Source of the DNA: Deltaproteobacteria bacterium UBA5329
Lineage (GTDB): Bacteria; Desulfobacterota; Syntrophorhabdia; Syntrophorhabdales; Syntrophorhabdaceae
Length of the DNA stretch: 26,314 nt
Reading direction: 5' to 3'
Assembly (NCBI GenBank): GCA_002408185.1
Contig: DHQV01000012.1
Coordinates: forward strand, 28,631 to 54,944
Below are positions 1-7,362 of the stretch, in pieces (within the stretch, counting starts at the first letter, position 1; every line of letters begins with the position of its first letter). The notes beneath the pieces were generated by a model. That model saw nothing but the letters and a program-made list of their open reading frames with translations. It did no database searches and was not told the origin of the DNA. The translations under genes and the position numbers were made by a program.

Positions 1-156
1 GCCCGTCTGTGGCTGAAGTGAATCAGGGCTCCTTTCAACGTTCAGGTACACGGCGGAAAATATCTGGATATCGTTATTTACTTAAGCGGGCTACCTGCGG
101 TAAAGTTTAGCAGAATGTTTCTGAAACGGGGGATCCTTGAAGATATTCCTGATACT
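1..156. repeat. Direct repeat, copy A (partner 17475-17630)
   Basis: The first 156 bases match 17475-17630 at a constant offset of 17474 with about six substitutions and no gaps, and similarity stops sharply after position 156. The second copy continues directly from an IS21-type istA fragment, so this copy probably also follows such a fragment lying left of the window. The repeat holds the upstream region, the ribosome-binding site and the first codons of the lipoprotein gene at 137. That the window begins inside a repeat suggests a contig break at repeated DNA, which is inference. Confidence 0.9.
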
Positions 157-544
157 GGTTATGACATTCATTCTCGCGGGATGCAGCAGCTGGCCGAAAC
201 AGGTCAAAGACAGCGATTTTCTTACGAAACACGTATCGGCAAATGTCCCCGTGGATAGGGCCTACACCAATTTACAGCAAGGGTTCAGGTACTGCGGCGT
301 CGCACAATACGGATTCCCGGAATGGAGAAATCCTGAAAAAGACGGGACAGTCCTTTGCGATGTCTATCCTGACAAAACTTCCTCAGGGAAACCGGATAAG
401 GTATCAGGCACGATAAAGCTTTCCCCTGCACCAACGGGTACACAAGCGGTCTTAAAGGTTCGAAGGAATGTCTCGAACTATGAAGATATGCTGACAGCCT
501 GGGAGATTTTCATGTCCGGGAGGGTACGGGAAGCCTGCCCCTGA
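137..544 (+). CDS. Small secreted lipoprotein of unknown function
   Basis: This gene encodes 135 residues. It starts at a TTG preceded by a purine-rich stretch (ACGGGGGATCC) at good spacing. The N-terminus is a type II signal peptide: Lys2, a hydrophobic segment at residues 3-13, then the lipobox LAGC with the lipidated cysteine at residue 16. The product is therefore expected to be anchored in the inner or outer membrane by its lipid. The mature part is polar, with three further cysteines and no domain I recognise. The first seven or so codons lie within the 156-bp repeat, and a broken second start of the same gene sits at 17611. The gene is followed directly by a dehydrogenase remnant, so it sits in rearranged DNA. 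Function is unknown. Confidence 0.75.
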   Translation: MKIFLILVMTFILAGCSSWPKQVKDSDFLTKHVSANVPVDRAYTNLQQGFRYCGVAQYGFPEWRNPEKDGTVLCDVYPDKTSSGKPDKVSGTIKLSPAPTGTQAVLKVRRNVSNYEDMLTAWEIFMSGRVREACP

Positions 545-585
545 ACCAGCCAGCCGATTCCCCTTATTTTTCAAACGGGATCATC

Positions 586-1088
586 CATACCATGCTCTGT
601 GACGAGATGTTCCGTCAGGTCTCACAAGAGTACTCGGAAGTACGCGCCGACCAGTTCCACATATACGAGCTGGCCGCCGCCCTCGTGCTCCGTCCTGAAA
701 AATTCGACGTGCTCGGGGGGAGTAAACTCTTTGGTGATATCCTCTCAAACCTGGCGCGGCCCTCGCAGGGGGCCTCGGCATCGCCCTCTCGGTAAACCTC
801 AACCCCGAGCGTGAATACCCGTCCATATTTGAGCCCACCCACGGTTCTGCGCCTGATATCTCGGGAAGCGGCATTGCAAATCCCGTAGGGCAGATATGGT
901 CCGGTGCGATGATGCCCGATCACCCCGGTTACACTGATGCGGCAAGGGCAATGGAGGATGCCATAGAAGCAGCACTGGTACAGGAGACGGGAATGATCCC
1001 GGACCTCAAGCGAAGTGCATCTACCGGGGAAGCAGGCAGGGCAATAGCAGAATTCGTCACGACAGGGATGAAGAGAGTGGAAAAATAA
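586..1088 (+). pseudogene. Tartrate/isopropylmalate-type dehydrogenase, C-terminal remnant with frameshift
   Basis: Translation from about 586 gives the C-terminal half of the NAD-dependent isocitrate/isopropylmalate/tartrate/D-malate dehydrogenase family. The motif KLFGDILSNLA is read in one frame. After one missing base near 755/756 the next frame continues with GGLGIALSVNLNPE, FEPTHGSAPDISG and GIANPVGQIWSGAMM, ending at TAA 1086-1088. The N-terminal half, including the catalytic arginines and the tyrosine, is absent, because the upstream sequence is the end of the lipoprotein gene. Truncation plus frameshift indicate a dead fragment. A sequencing error could explain the shift but not the missing half. 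The FEPTHGSAPDI and IWSGAMM motifs point to the tartrate/malate branch, though substrate cannot be fixed from a tail. Confidence 0.85.
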
Positions 1089-1152
1089 AAATGATCAGAC
1101 GCCCGGTTTCCAGCACATGGCCCCGGCAATGGAGTGGCCGGTTCATTCCCGA

Positions 1153-2169
1153 TCAGGGAACCCTTGAAAACACGAGCGATATCCCTTCCTCCCTGTGTAC
1201 CATATTTTCCTCCTCGAGCAGTTCAAGGTGGCCGATAACTTCCGATATCCCGAGAAGGATCTGCCAGTCGGAAAGGTCAGGAAAAAGGTCGATCATGATC
1301 TCGTAAGGGGTGCAGACACGCCTTCGTGCCAGAATAGAAAGGATCAGGCCCCTTCTATCTTGGATTGACGACAGGATTTCCCCCGTTCTCACGGATACGT
1401 CCGGGATACGTGCGCCATGGCCCGGAAATGCAGTCCGTACACCGAGGTCCCGCACCTTCTTCAGAGATGATATATAACTTTTTAAACTCTTATACCCGCC
1501 TCCTGCTATTGCCGGCCTCTGGAGAACTGCATTCGAAGAAATATCCCTGATAAGGAAATCACCCGTAAATGCGATCTGCTTTTTCGCGTCGTACATCATG
1601 AAACACCACGGTGTATGCCCAGGCACATGAACAGCCCTGAACAGGGTGGATCCAAATGCGATCTCATCCCCCTCTTTAAGGTATCGTGAAACCCTTGCTT
1701 TGCTACCCAGGCGCAAAAGGGTTTCCAAAAATCCCTCCAGGTATTCGCTTCCACGACCGGGCACGCCTGCCTTTTCAAGAAGGGACGAGTAGTATGCGAA
1801 ATCCTCTTTTGATTCTTCCGGAAAGTTCTCCAGGTATCGGGTGCTTCCCGTGAAAGCCCAGATCTCCGCCCCGCATTCCTCGACAATCCATCCCGCCAGC
1901 CCGCAATGATCGAAATGGGGGTGAGTGACAATAACTCTCTCGATGTCCCTCGATAGCGAGTACCCCTGACGTCTTAGCGCGTTTTTCAGCTGTTCGCAGT
2001 AGTGCGCCTCGTTTGGCGGTAGATCGATGAGGGCAGGTACGGGCTTTTCGGCGAAATAGACGTTGACCGTGCCCGATGCATACGGAATGGGAATAGAGAT
2101 CGTGCATACGTCCATCGGTCTCATATCGAAATGCTGCCGGCCTGAGAAGCGGGCAGAAATCTCCAGCAT
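1153..2169 (-). CDS. MBL-fold metallo-hydrolase
   Basis: This 338-residue protein belongs to the metallo-beta-lactamase fold. The zinc ligands are visible: the HxHxDH motif at residues 83-88 (in THPHFDHCG), His185 in VPGHT, Asp204 in TGDF and His251 in PGHG. The C-terminal 80 residues resemble the winged-helix tail seen in LACTB2-like hydrolases. Such enzymes cleave esters, thioesters or phosphodiesters, and in a CoA-ester pathway a thioesterase-like or lactonase-like role is a reasonable guess, not more. It is the last gene of the leftward block, 75 bp after its neighbour. No good ribosome-binding site precedes the ATG at 2169, so the start is uncertain, and in-frame ATGs at residues 16 and 19 are alternatives. 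Confidence 0.88.
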   Translation of the reverse strand: MLEISARFSGRQHFDMRPMDVCTISIPIPYASGTVNVYFAEKPVPALIDLPPNEAHYCEQLKNALRRQGYSLSRDIERVIVTHPHFDHCGLAGWIVEECGAEIWAFTGSTRYLENFPEESKEDFAYYSSLLEKAGVPGRGSEYLEGFLETLLRLGSKARVSRYLKEGDEIAFGSTLFRAVHVPGHTPWCFMMYDAKKQIAFTGDFLIRDISSNAVLQRPAIAGGGYKSLKSYISSLKKVRDLGVRTAFPGHGARIPDVSVRTGEILSSIQDRRGLILSILARRRVCTPYEIMIDLFPDLSDWQILLGISEVIGHLELLEEENMVHREEGISLVFSRVP

Positions 2170-2244
2170 GCAAAACAGTATTACCGAACGCTCCCGGATC
2201 AGGACTGCACGAGCAGGGACCTGTCCGGGTGACGTCCGGTTACA

Positions 2245-2895
2245 TTATAGCAGTCTAGACCACTTATGTTCATCAAATCTCTCTGTGCATCTGAGTATAC
2301 GGCTTGAATAATTATGGACATAGTCGCTCTTGAGCTTTTGCGTGACCCCCCTGAAGTCTTCATTATCCAGAAGCCTGCCAATATCTACAGGCCCCTTAAA
2401 GGTAAATTCGGCGATGATCTCACTGACCCCCCCAAAATATACGTTCCATCCTCTTATCGTCTTCACGTAGTCGATCTTTTTAATGGCAGGAATATATTCC
2501 TGAAGGACAAAATCCGAATACTCCTCCTTCCGGTCGGTCCTTATGTCGTAATACTGATTGAACTTCCATACCCCTTTCTGTATTATATATTTTTCGATCC
2601 TCGTCCTGCCGGCGGGCTCCAGTACGTATATTCTGTAGTTGCAAACAATCGATTTCAGCTTGCGGATAAGGTCTCTGAACTGTTTCTTAGTGACAATGCC
2701 GGATAATGTATTGAGATCTTCAGCGGTCTGCACCGCAACGATCCTTGGACCGAATCCCGCCTCTACGTAATACCCGCCCACCGAAATAAAGCCCATGCTC
2801 GTGGTTTCAGGTATGTAGGTGTCAGATACAAATTGCAAATATTCATCTTCCCTTCCCTGCGTAATGTCCCAGTTCTGAACAAACAGCAATGCCAT
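2245..2895 (-). CDS. Two-repeat alpha/beta protein, possible dimeric ferredoxin-like barrel
   Basis: This 216-residue protein is built from two similar halves. Residues 5-90 and 112-202 each run aromatic-rich strand (QNWDIT or QYYDIR), acidic helix (EDEYLQFV or KEEYSDFV), a YIPE/YIPA turn, a Gly- and aromatic-rich strand, and a Lys-rich helix ending near a tyrosine. That pattern is like a tandem ABM/NIPSNAP-type ferredoxin-like fold, an inference I could not check. There is no signal peptide and no catalytic motif I can name. The ATG at 2895 is chosen because a strong Shine-Dalgarno (AAGGAGG) precedes it at good spacing. A longer in-frame TTG reading at 3006 has no such site. It lies between the UroD-fold and MBL genes, so it is probably part of the ketone catabolic block. 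Confidence 0.75.
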   Translation of the reverse strand: MALLFVQNWDITQGREDEYLQFVSDTYIPETTSMGFISVGGYYVEAGFGPRIVAVQTAEDLNTLSGIVTKKQFRDLIRKLKSIVCNYRIYVLEPAGRTRIEKYIIQKGVWKFNQYYDIRTDRKEEYSDFVLQEYIPAIKKIDYVKTIRGWNVYFGGVSEIIAEFTFKGPVDIGRLLDNEDFRGVTQKLKSDYVHNYSSRILRCTERFDEHKWSRLL

Positions 2896-2903
2896 ACGGT
2901 CAT

Positions 2904-2910
2904 CCTCCTT
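2904..2910 (-). promoter_or_regulatory. Ribosome-binding site deciding the start at 2895
   Basis: On the minus strand this reads AAGGAGG, eight bases before the ATG at 2895. It argues against the longer reading frame that would open at a TTG (3006) overlapping the stop of the upstream gene. Confidence 0.75.
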
Positions 2911-3002
2911 CGGAGCGTTCCTGTTTTCATGGGATATCCTGCACCCCGTCATTTCCTTTGCCCTCTTTATCGGCGCATAGGACAAGGCTATTGTGCCAGC
3001 TT

Positions 3003-4019
3003 TCAATCTCTTACGATATCCATCGTCTTATGAATCAACTCCACGGGCAGTTCAGGGTCAACCTCCCAGGGGGTGGACAGAAAAAAACCCTGCCCGATAT
3101 CCTTGACGGATTCAAGAAGTTCTTCCAGGTGCCCGGCCATCTCATTATTGTCAGCGAGAGGACATCCGATCCCTGCGCATACGCTGTACTGATCTACAAG
3201 TTCCGCAAGGGAGCGGACGGAAAGAGCGACCGCCTTATCGCCGCCGAAAAAGACCCCGTCCGATCCCATACCGAAATATTTTTCAATGTTATTAATGTCG
3301 TAGTCATGGAAGGCCATTACGCTTTTCACGTCAAAATATTGCGTAACCTTCCAAAACGTGTCGTACAGCGGGCTCAACCATTCCATATCGTCTTCGGTCA
3401 TCTTGCTCCAGTCTTCCTCGATAAACCATATGGCATCCACGCGGTGATTACAGTATGCCTTTATCAGGTCAAGTATAACCGCTTGGGCATCATTCAAGGG
3501 CTCCTTGAGGATATCACGGTGCCCTCCCCACAAAGGGTATTTGTCGCCGAGTATTATATTGACAAGCGTTACCGGGCTGTTGAGGACCCCGATCACCGGG
3601 GTTTCCCTCCCGACAACTTCACACAACTGGCCGACAGATTCATACACAACAGGGAGCTGGCCGATCTCGAGGAGTGAGCTTAAAGCCTTGCCCGTAATGA
3701 GGCTTTTCCTCTTTTTTGAGACCAGTTCGTTCATTATCTGCTTGTCGACCCAGCCAAACGAACTTCCCAAAAGCTCGATCTCGAGGTAGTTGTCATAGTT
3801 TGTAAATATGCCGTCATACCCAAAAAGCTCCTGCGACATTATAAGGCCCTTCGAAAGTTTCAGCGGGTCTCCCATCATTTCTTCAAGGGGCACCTGGCTG
3901 ATTTTTGAAGCATAGCCGTATACCAAGGGAACATACACCGGGCGTGCCAATTTTTTCATATCGAACAAATCCTTCATGAGCTTTTTTGCGGATTTGTGTT
4001 TTGTCGAACCCGTTCCCAT
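3003..4019 (-). CDS. Uroporphyrinogen decarboxylase-fold (UROD/MetE-like) protein
   Basis: This 338-residue protein looks like the UROD/corrinoid-methyltransferase superfamily: an N-terminal PVYVPLVYGYASKISQ segment, a central GVLNSPVTL strand, IWFIEEDW, and a C-terminal CAGIGCPLADN loop followed by a helix (HLEELLES) typical of the barrel end. Genuine heme-pathway HemE is unlikely given the context. The zinc-binding HxC motif of MtaA/MtbA-type methyltransferases is not evident: the equivalent strand reads AFHDYD, with His but no Cys two residues on. The start is supported by AAAGGAGG ahead of the ATG. It follows the thiolase by about 20 bp, so it is co-transcribed with ketone-pathway genes. 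The role there is unknown; a divergent methyltransferase or a non-catalytic member are both possible. Confidence 0.8.
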   Translation of the reverse strand: MGTGSTKHKSAKKLMKDLFDMKKLARPVYVPLVYGYASKISQVPLEEMMGDPLKLSKGLIMSQELFGYDGIFTNYDNYLEIELLGSSFGWVDKQIMNELVSKKRKSLITGKALSSLLEIGQLPVVYESVGQLCEVVGRETPVIGVLNSPVTLVNIILGDKYPLWGGHRDILKEPLNDAQAVILDLIKAYCNHRVDAIWFIEEDWSKMTEDDMEWLSPLYDTFWKVTQYFDVKSVMAFHDYDINNIEKYFGMGSDGVFFGGDKAVALSVRSLAELVDQYSVCAGIGCPLADNNEMAGHLEELLESVKDIGQGFFLSTPWEVDPELPVELIHKTMDIVRD

Positions 4020-4040
4020 TTCAGGTCCTCCTTTCTCGTA

Positions 4041-5189
4041 TCACACAGTGAGGATATTTGCCGTGCAGCTTCTTGCATCGCCGTCTTTGTCTCCCCCCAT
4101 ACACTGGGCAAAGAATGCCTTCGCGCCCTCTACCTGCCTTCCGTTCGCCTGTCCGCGAAGCTGGCGGACCCCTTCGACGATCTGGGCGACACCCGTGGCG
4201 GCAACCGGATGCCCTTTCGATAAAAGACCTCCGGATGTATTGACAGGGATACGGCCGCCCAAACACGTGGCACCGGATTCAATAAGACGCCCGCCTTCGC
4301 CCTCCGGGCATAACTGCATGGCCTCGTAATGGAGTATCTCTGAAATAGTAAATGCGTCATGACATTCCGCTACGTCAATGTCGGAGGGACCGATCCCTGC
4401 CAGATCATATGCCTCCTGGCATGCCCTTGCATCCGTTTCCCACGGAACCAGGTCCAGCGGGTTCTCGTAGCTTCCCGTGACAAGAACGGACGCCGCCAGC
4501 CGCACCGGCCTGCTTTTAAAATGGCGTGATTTGCCGGCAGTGCACAAGATGACTGCCGCAGCTCCGTCTGCGTTCGGACAGCAACTCAGACGCGTTAAAG
4601 GATCTGCGATCATCGGTGCATTGAGCACATCCTCCACACTGATAGGGTCTTTAAACTGTGCAAGGCTATTGAGGCTCGCATGGAGACGGTTCTTGACGGC
4701 CACAAGTGCAAGCTGCCCCGGAGTGGTCCCGTATGTCTTCATATGGCGGACCGCACGCATCGCAAAGCTCGCCGGCGTTACAAGTCCTTCGAGAGTATCA
4801 AGTTCCGTGTCACCCGAACTTATGAGCCCCAGTTGCGAAACTATCATTTTTTCAACCCCCACGACGATTGCCGTGTCATACATGCCTGCGGCGATACCGG
4901 TCCACGCAAGATTGATAGCTGTTGAACCGGACGTACAGGCATTTTCAACATTGACGATCGGAATGCAGTTGATGCCCGCCTCCCAAAAAATGGTCTGACC
5001 GGATGTAACCGCCCCGAAAAGCCGGCCTGCCAGCACGCAGGCGCTGAATCCGGCGCCTATCTGGGAAGGTTTTATGTCTGCGTCACGCATTGCTTCGAGG
5101 ATCGCCATTGCGCCCAATTCTACAAAAGTCTTGTCCACGTGTTTCCCGAAGCTCGTCATTCCCACACCAATGATGTCGACCTTTCTCAT
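4041..5189 (-). CDS. Thiolase (SCP-x/acetyl-CoA acetyltransferase type)
   Basis: This 382-residue thiolase-superfamily enzyme probably carries out CoA-dependent cleavage of a beta-ketoacyl-CoA. Visible motifs are the nucleophilic Cys85 in NVENACTSGS, His277 in ECHDAF, His327 in the GGLLSKGHPVAATG loop, and a late Cys363 in QCMGGD. The ATG at 5189 overlaps the stop of the DUF35 gene as ATGA and is preceded by GGGGGGAGG; a longer in-frame reading from 5234 would run far into that gene and is rejected. Non-decarboxylating thiolases of this type commonly pair with DUF35 partners. With the ketone carboxylase and CoA ligase upstream, it would complete the pathway by splitting acetoacetyl-CoA into two acetyl-CoA, or an aroylacetyl-CoA into aroyl-CoA and acetyl-CoA. 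Family is clear; chain-length specificity is not. Confidence 0.9.
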   Translation of the reverse strand: MRKVDIIGVGMTSFGKHVDKTFVELGAMAILEAMRDADIKPSQIGAGFSACVLAGRLFGAVTSGQTIFWEAGINCIPIVNVENACTSGSTAINLAWTGIAAGMYDTAIVVGVEKMIVSQLGLISSGDTELDTLEGLVTPASFAMRAVRHMKTYGTTPGQLALVAVKNRLHASLNSLAQFKDPISVEDVLNAPMIADPLTRLSCCPNADGAAAVILCTAGKSRHFKSRPVRLAASVLVTGSYENPLDLVPWETDARACQEAYDLAGIGPSDIDVAECHDAFTISEILHYEAMQLCPEGEGGRLIESGATCLGGRIPVNTSGGLLSKGHPVAATGVAQIVEGVRQLRGQANGRQVEGAKAFFAQCMGGDKDGDARSCTANILTV

Positions 5190-5602
5190 ATCCCTCCCCC
5201 CCGCTCCTTCGTCGTGAAGAAATAACGGAGGCATGGTTGGCCGGACCGGTCGAGCCCTATGGGGGCAACGGAAAGCGTGACCTCCCTGCCGACCGATAGC
5301 CTGTCTAGCTTCTCGTGGTCAAGAAGGCCGATGACGCGAAGGTTGTCATCTACCAGGTCCACGTAACCCACTGCATAGGGTTGCGGCAGTCCAAATGGCG
5401 GCTTTGTTCTTATTATCGTAAAACTGTATATTACACCTTCCCGGGAAAGAGGTACGGATCTCACAGTCATCAAACATCGGGGACAAACAGCCGGCGCCGG
5501 AAAATATTTTCGACGGCATGCCGGGCAGTATCCTCCGAGCAAACTTGGAAATGGTCCGGTCTGGAATATACCTTCCAGGATCGGTTTAATGTTTTCGTTC
5601 AC
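5186..5602 (-). CDS. DUF35 OB-fold protein with zinc ribbon, thiolase partner
   Basis: This 138-residue protein has a rubredoxin-like zinc ribbon (Cys26-x2-Cys29 and Cys40-x2-Cys43, around GYCPACRRKYFP and CPRCL) followed by an OB-fold domain with IYSFTIIRTKPPFG and YAVGYVDL strands. This is the DUF35 architecture (DUF35_N ribbon plus ACP-like OB domain). Family members form stable complexes with thiolases or HMG-CoA synthase and help bind or channel CoA esters. The four-base overlap with the thiolase start indicates translational coupling. The start is GTG at 5602 with GGGGAGG in front. I expect it to act as the non-catalytic partner of the next gene. Confidence 0.9.
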   Translation of the reverse strand: MNENIKPILEGIFQTGPFPSLLGGYCPACRRKYFPAPAVCPRCLMTVRSVPLSREGVIYSFTIIRTKPPFGLPQPYAVGYVDLVDDNLRVIGLLDHEKLDRLSVGREVTLSVAPIGLDRSGQPCLRYFFTTKERGGGI

Positions 5603-5615
5603 TTTAGCCTCCCCT

Positions 5616-6209
5616 TTATGTGTTAAGAGGTTCCGGTTTTATGATCCCCTCGAGCAGAAGCCGTAGAATATTGTTCGCTACGTCATGAGGGGAAAGCTGG
5701 CCTTCCTCCTTGTACCATTTATAGAACCAGTTGATTATTCCGAAAATACTGAAGGTTAGAACCGTTATATCGATGTCGTTCAATCGCCCTGTTTCGGCGA
5801 TCTGCTGCAGTTTCTTAAAGTAAAGATCGTAGATCTGCCGTTCATACTTTGCTACGGCTTCTTTTCGCTTGCCGGTCAGCCAGTAGTGTTCCTCAACAAC
5901 GATCTTGGATTCTTTTCTTCTTTTCAGTCCAAAACCTACTATGTGCTCGGAGAGCATTTCTTTCAGGCACTCGAGGGGGTCTGTGACCCTTGCATCGATG
6001 TCCTTCAACACGTCTATAAGGTCCTGAGACGTGCTTGAAATGACCTGGAAAAGCATCTCCTCTTTGTTCTTGAAATAGTGATACAAGAGGGAATTGCTCA
6101 TTTTGGCTTTTACGCCCACCTCGCGGATCGAGGACCCGGAATATCCCTTTTTATAAAATAGTTCTGTGGCACAGCTTAATAAGAGTTCCTGAGTATTTTT
6201 AACTGCCAA
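5616..6209 (-). CDS. TetR/AcrR-family transcriptional regulator
   Basis: This 197-residue protein has the N-terminal TetR helix-turn-helix: TELFYKKGYSGSSIREV, then KAKMSNSLLYHYFKNKEEML at about residues 15-52. The C-terminal helical domain is rich in aromatic residues (FGIINWFYKWYKEEG) and is likely to bind a hydrophobic ligand or acyl-CoA, as in KstR2-like regulators of fatty-acid or ring catabolism. The start is TTG at 6209, supported by AAGGAGG just upstream. It sits inside the catabolic block, downstream of the alcohol dehydrogenase, and has its own promoter-palindrome at 6234-6288, so it is probably autoregulated. It may also control the GAGCGCTC sites at 15682 and 16979, but that is unproven. 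Confidence 0.92.
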   Translation of the reverse strand: MAVKNTQELLLSCATELFYKKGYSGSSIREVGVKAKMSNSLLYHYFKNKEEMLFQVISSTSQDLIDVLKDIDARVTDPLECLKEMLSEHIVGFGLKRRKESKIVVEEHYWLTGKRKEAVAKYERQIYDLYFKKLQQIAETGRLNDIDITVLTFSIFGIINWFYKWYKEEGQLSPHDVANNILRLLLEGIIKPEPLNT

Positions 6210-6233
6210 AATATGCCCTCCTTACCAATTTTC

Positions 6234-6269
6234 CGGGTATACACCAGATTGTTCCGTGGTATATACCCG
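6234..6269. promoter_or_regulatory. Palindromic operator upstream of the TetR gene
   Basis: The arms CGGGTATACACCA (6234-6246) and TGGTATATACCCG (6257-6269) are inverted repeats matching at 12 of 13 positions around a 10-bp spacer. The right arm contains a perfect palindrome, GGTATATACC; the left contains an imperfect version of it, and the two centres are 22 bp apart, about two helical turns. The site lies 25-60 bp before the TetR start and covers the -10 box of the promoter proposed here. No U-rich run follows, so a terminator is unlikely. An autoregulatory TetR operator with two sites is the simplest reading. Confidence 0.65.
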
Positions 6270-6288
6270 TCATGAATTTACCCATCAA
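6260..6288 (-). promoter_or_regulatory. Putative sigma70-type promoter for TetR-DUF35-thiolase genes
   Basis: On the minus strand a -35 box TTGATG (6288-6283) and a -10 box TATATA (6265-6260) are separated by 17 bp. The -35 overlaps the stop of the alcohol dehydrogenase gene and the -10 lies in the right arm of the palindrome. This would give the TetR gene and genes downstream an independent, repressible promoter. Confidence 0.5.
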
Positions 6289-7328
6289 GGTTTAAGTAAA
6301 ACCTTCAGACATTTATCCTTCTCATTTTCAAAAAGATCATACGCGCTCATGGCCTCGTTGAGACTGAACGTGTGGGTGGCTAAAGGTCCGAGATCAACTT
6401 TACCTCTTTCGATCAGACCCATCAGTTTCGGCATTTTTGTGAGGCTGCCCAAACCCATCTTTATCTTTACGCCATAGAAAGCAGTCTCGTGGATGGGGAT
6501 TTCCACCGGTGCGGGAAACAGCCCGACCACGGAGACCGTACCGCCTCTCCTCACAGATTTCAATGCCTGTAGAAAGGCCGGGGGAGAGCCTATCGCTTCT
6601 ATTGCTACGTCCGCCCCCTCGCCTTTGTTTGCTTCCCACACCTGCTCCACGACATTACCGCCGTTGGCATCGATCACCTGCGCTCCATAATTTTTTGCCA
6701 GCTGCAGCCGGTTTTCAAGCATATCTACGCAGATCACCTGTTTTGCCCCGAACTGCCATGCCGAAACCAAAGCGCCCAAACCGATGGGCCCGCACCCGAA
6801 TATGACGACGCTGTCACCCGCCTCTATATTTCCCTCGTTTGCGGCGTGAAATCCCGTACTGAACACGTCACCGACAAAGACGGCCTGTTCGTCGGGTACA
6901 CCATCGGGTATGTGGACAAGGCAATTGTCTGCATAGGCAACCCGGATATACGACGTCTGGGCACCGGGCAGTCCTTTGCCAAATACCTCTCCGCCTCCCC
7001 ATACACCGCCGTTCACGCAGTACTGGACATCACCGCGTTTGCACGAAGGGCATGTTCCGCACCAGGTGGCAGCGGCCGCATTCACCCTGTCCCCCGGCTT
7101 GAATTTCTTTACCGCCCGGCCCGCCTCCTCGACCACGCCAACAAATTCATGGCCTAATAAGGTTCCCGGCCCCGCCCCCGGTATAAATCCATGCTTGGCA
7201 TGTACATCTGAACCACATATGGCGGACGTCGTGACCCTTACGATAACGTCACTGTCTTCTTTGATCTTCGGTTCCTGTACATCTGTCAGGGCCAATTTAT
7301 TTTCCGGCTGTATCACTACACCTTTCAT
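6285..7328 (-). CDS. Zinc-dependent secondary alcohol dehydrogenase (MDR family)
   Basis: This 347-residue medium-chain dehydrogenase has catalytic zinc ligands Cys38 (SAICGSDVH), His60-Glu61 (LLGHEF) and probably Asp154 (FVGDVFSTGFH), an arrangement like that of bacterial secondary alcohol dehydrogenases. Structural zinc cysteines are at 90, 93, 96 and 104. The Rossmann motif FGCGPIGLGA (177-186) is followed by VDMLENR with Asp202 at the end of the second strand, which favours NAD over NADP. The start is ATG at 7328 behind GGGGGAATAATT. Lying just after the CoA ligase in the operon, it would oxidise a secondary alcohol (isopropanol, 1-phenylethanol or similar) to the ketone used by the carboxylase. 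Threonine-dehydrogenase-like activity cannot be excluded. Confidence 0.88.
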   Translation of the reverse strand: MKGVVIQPENKLALTDVQEPKIKEDSDVIVRVTTSAICGSDVHAKHGFIPGAGPGTLLGHEFVGVVEEAGRAVKKFKPGDRVNAAAATWCGTCPSCKRGDVQYCVNGGVWGGGEVFGKGLPGAQTSYIRVAYADNCLVHIPDGVPDEQAVFVGDVFSTGFHAANEGNIEAGDSVVIFGCGPIGLGALVSAWQFGAKQVICVDMLENRLQLAKNYGAQVIDANGGNVVEQVWEANKGEGADVAIEAIGSPPAFLQALKSVRRGGTVSVVGLFPAPVEIPIHETAFYGVKIKMGLGSLTKMPKLMGLIERGKVDLGPLATHTFSLNEAMSAYDLFENEKDKCLKVLLKP

Positions 7329-7362
7329 AATTATTCCCCCTTTTGAGAAAATTAGATACTGC

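Noticed and set aside
2896..3006. Longer N-terminus of the two-repeat protein from a TTG at 3006
   Set aside because: The extra 37 residues look non-coding and the ATG at 2895 has a strong AAGGAGG at proper distance.
5190..5234. Longer thiolase start at 5234
   Set aside because: It would overlap the DUF35 gene by about 50 bp, while the ATG at 5189 has a ribosome-binding site, an ATGA overlap and the usual family N-terminus.
6234..6269. Palindrome as a rho-independent terminator of the alcohol dehydrogenase gene
   Set aside because: No T run follows on the transcribed strand, and the sequence overlaps a good -10 box ahead of the TetR gene.
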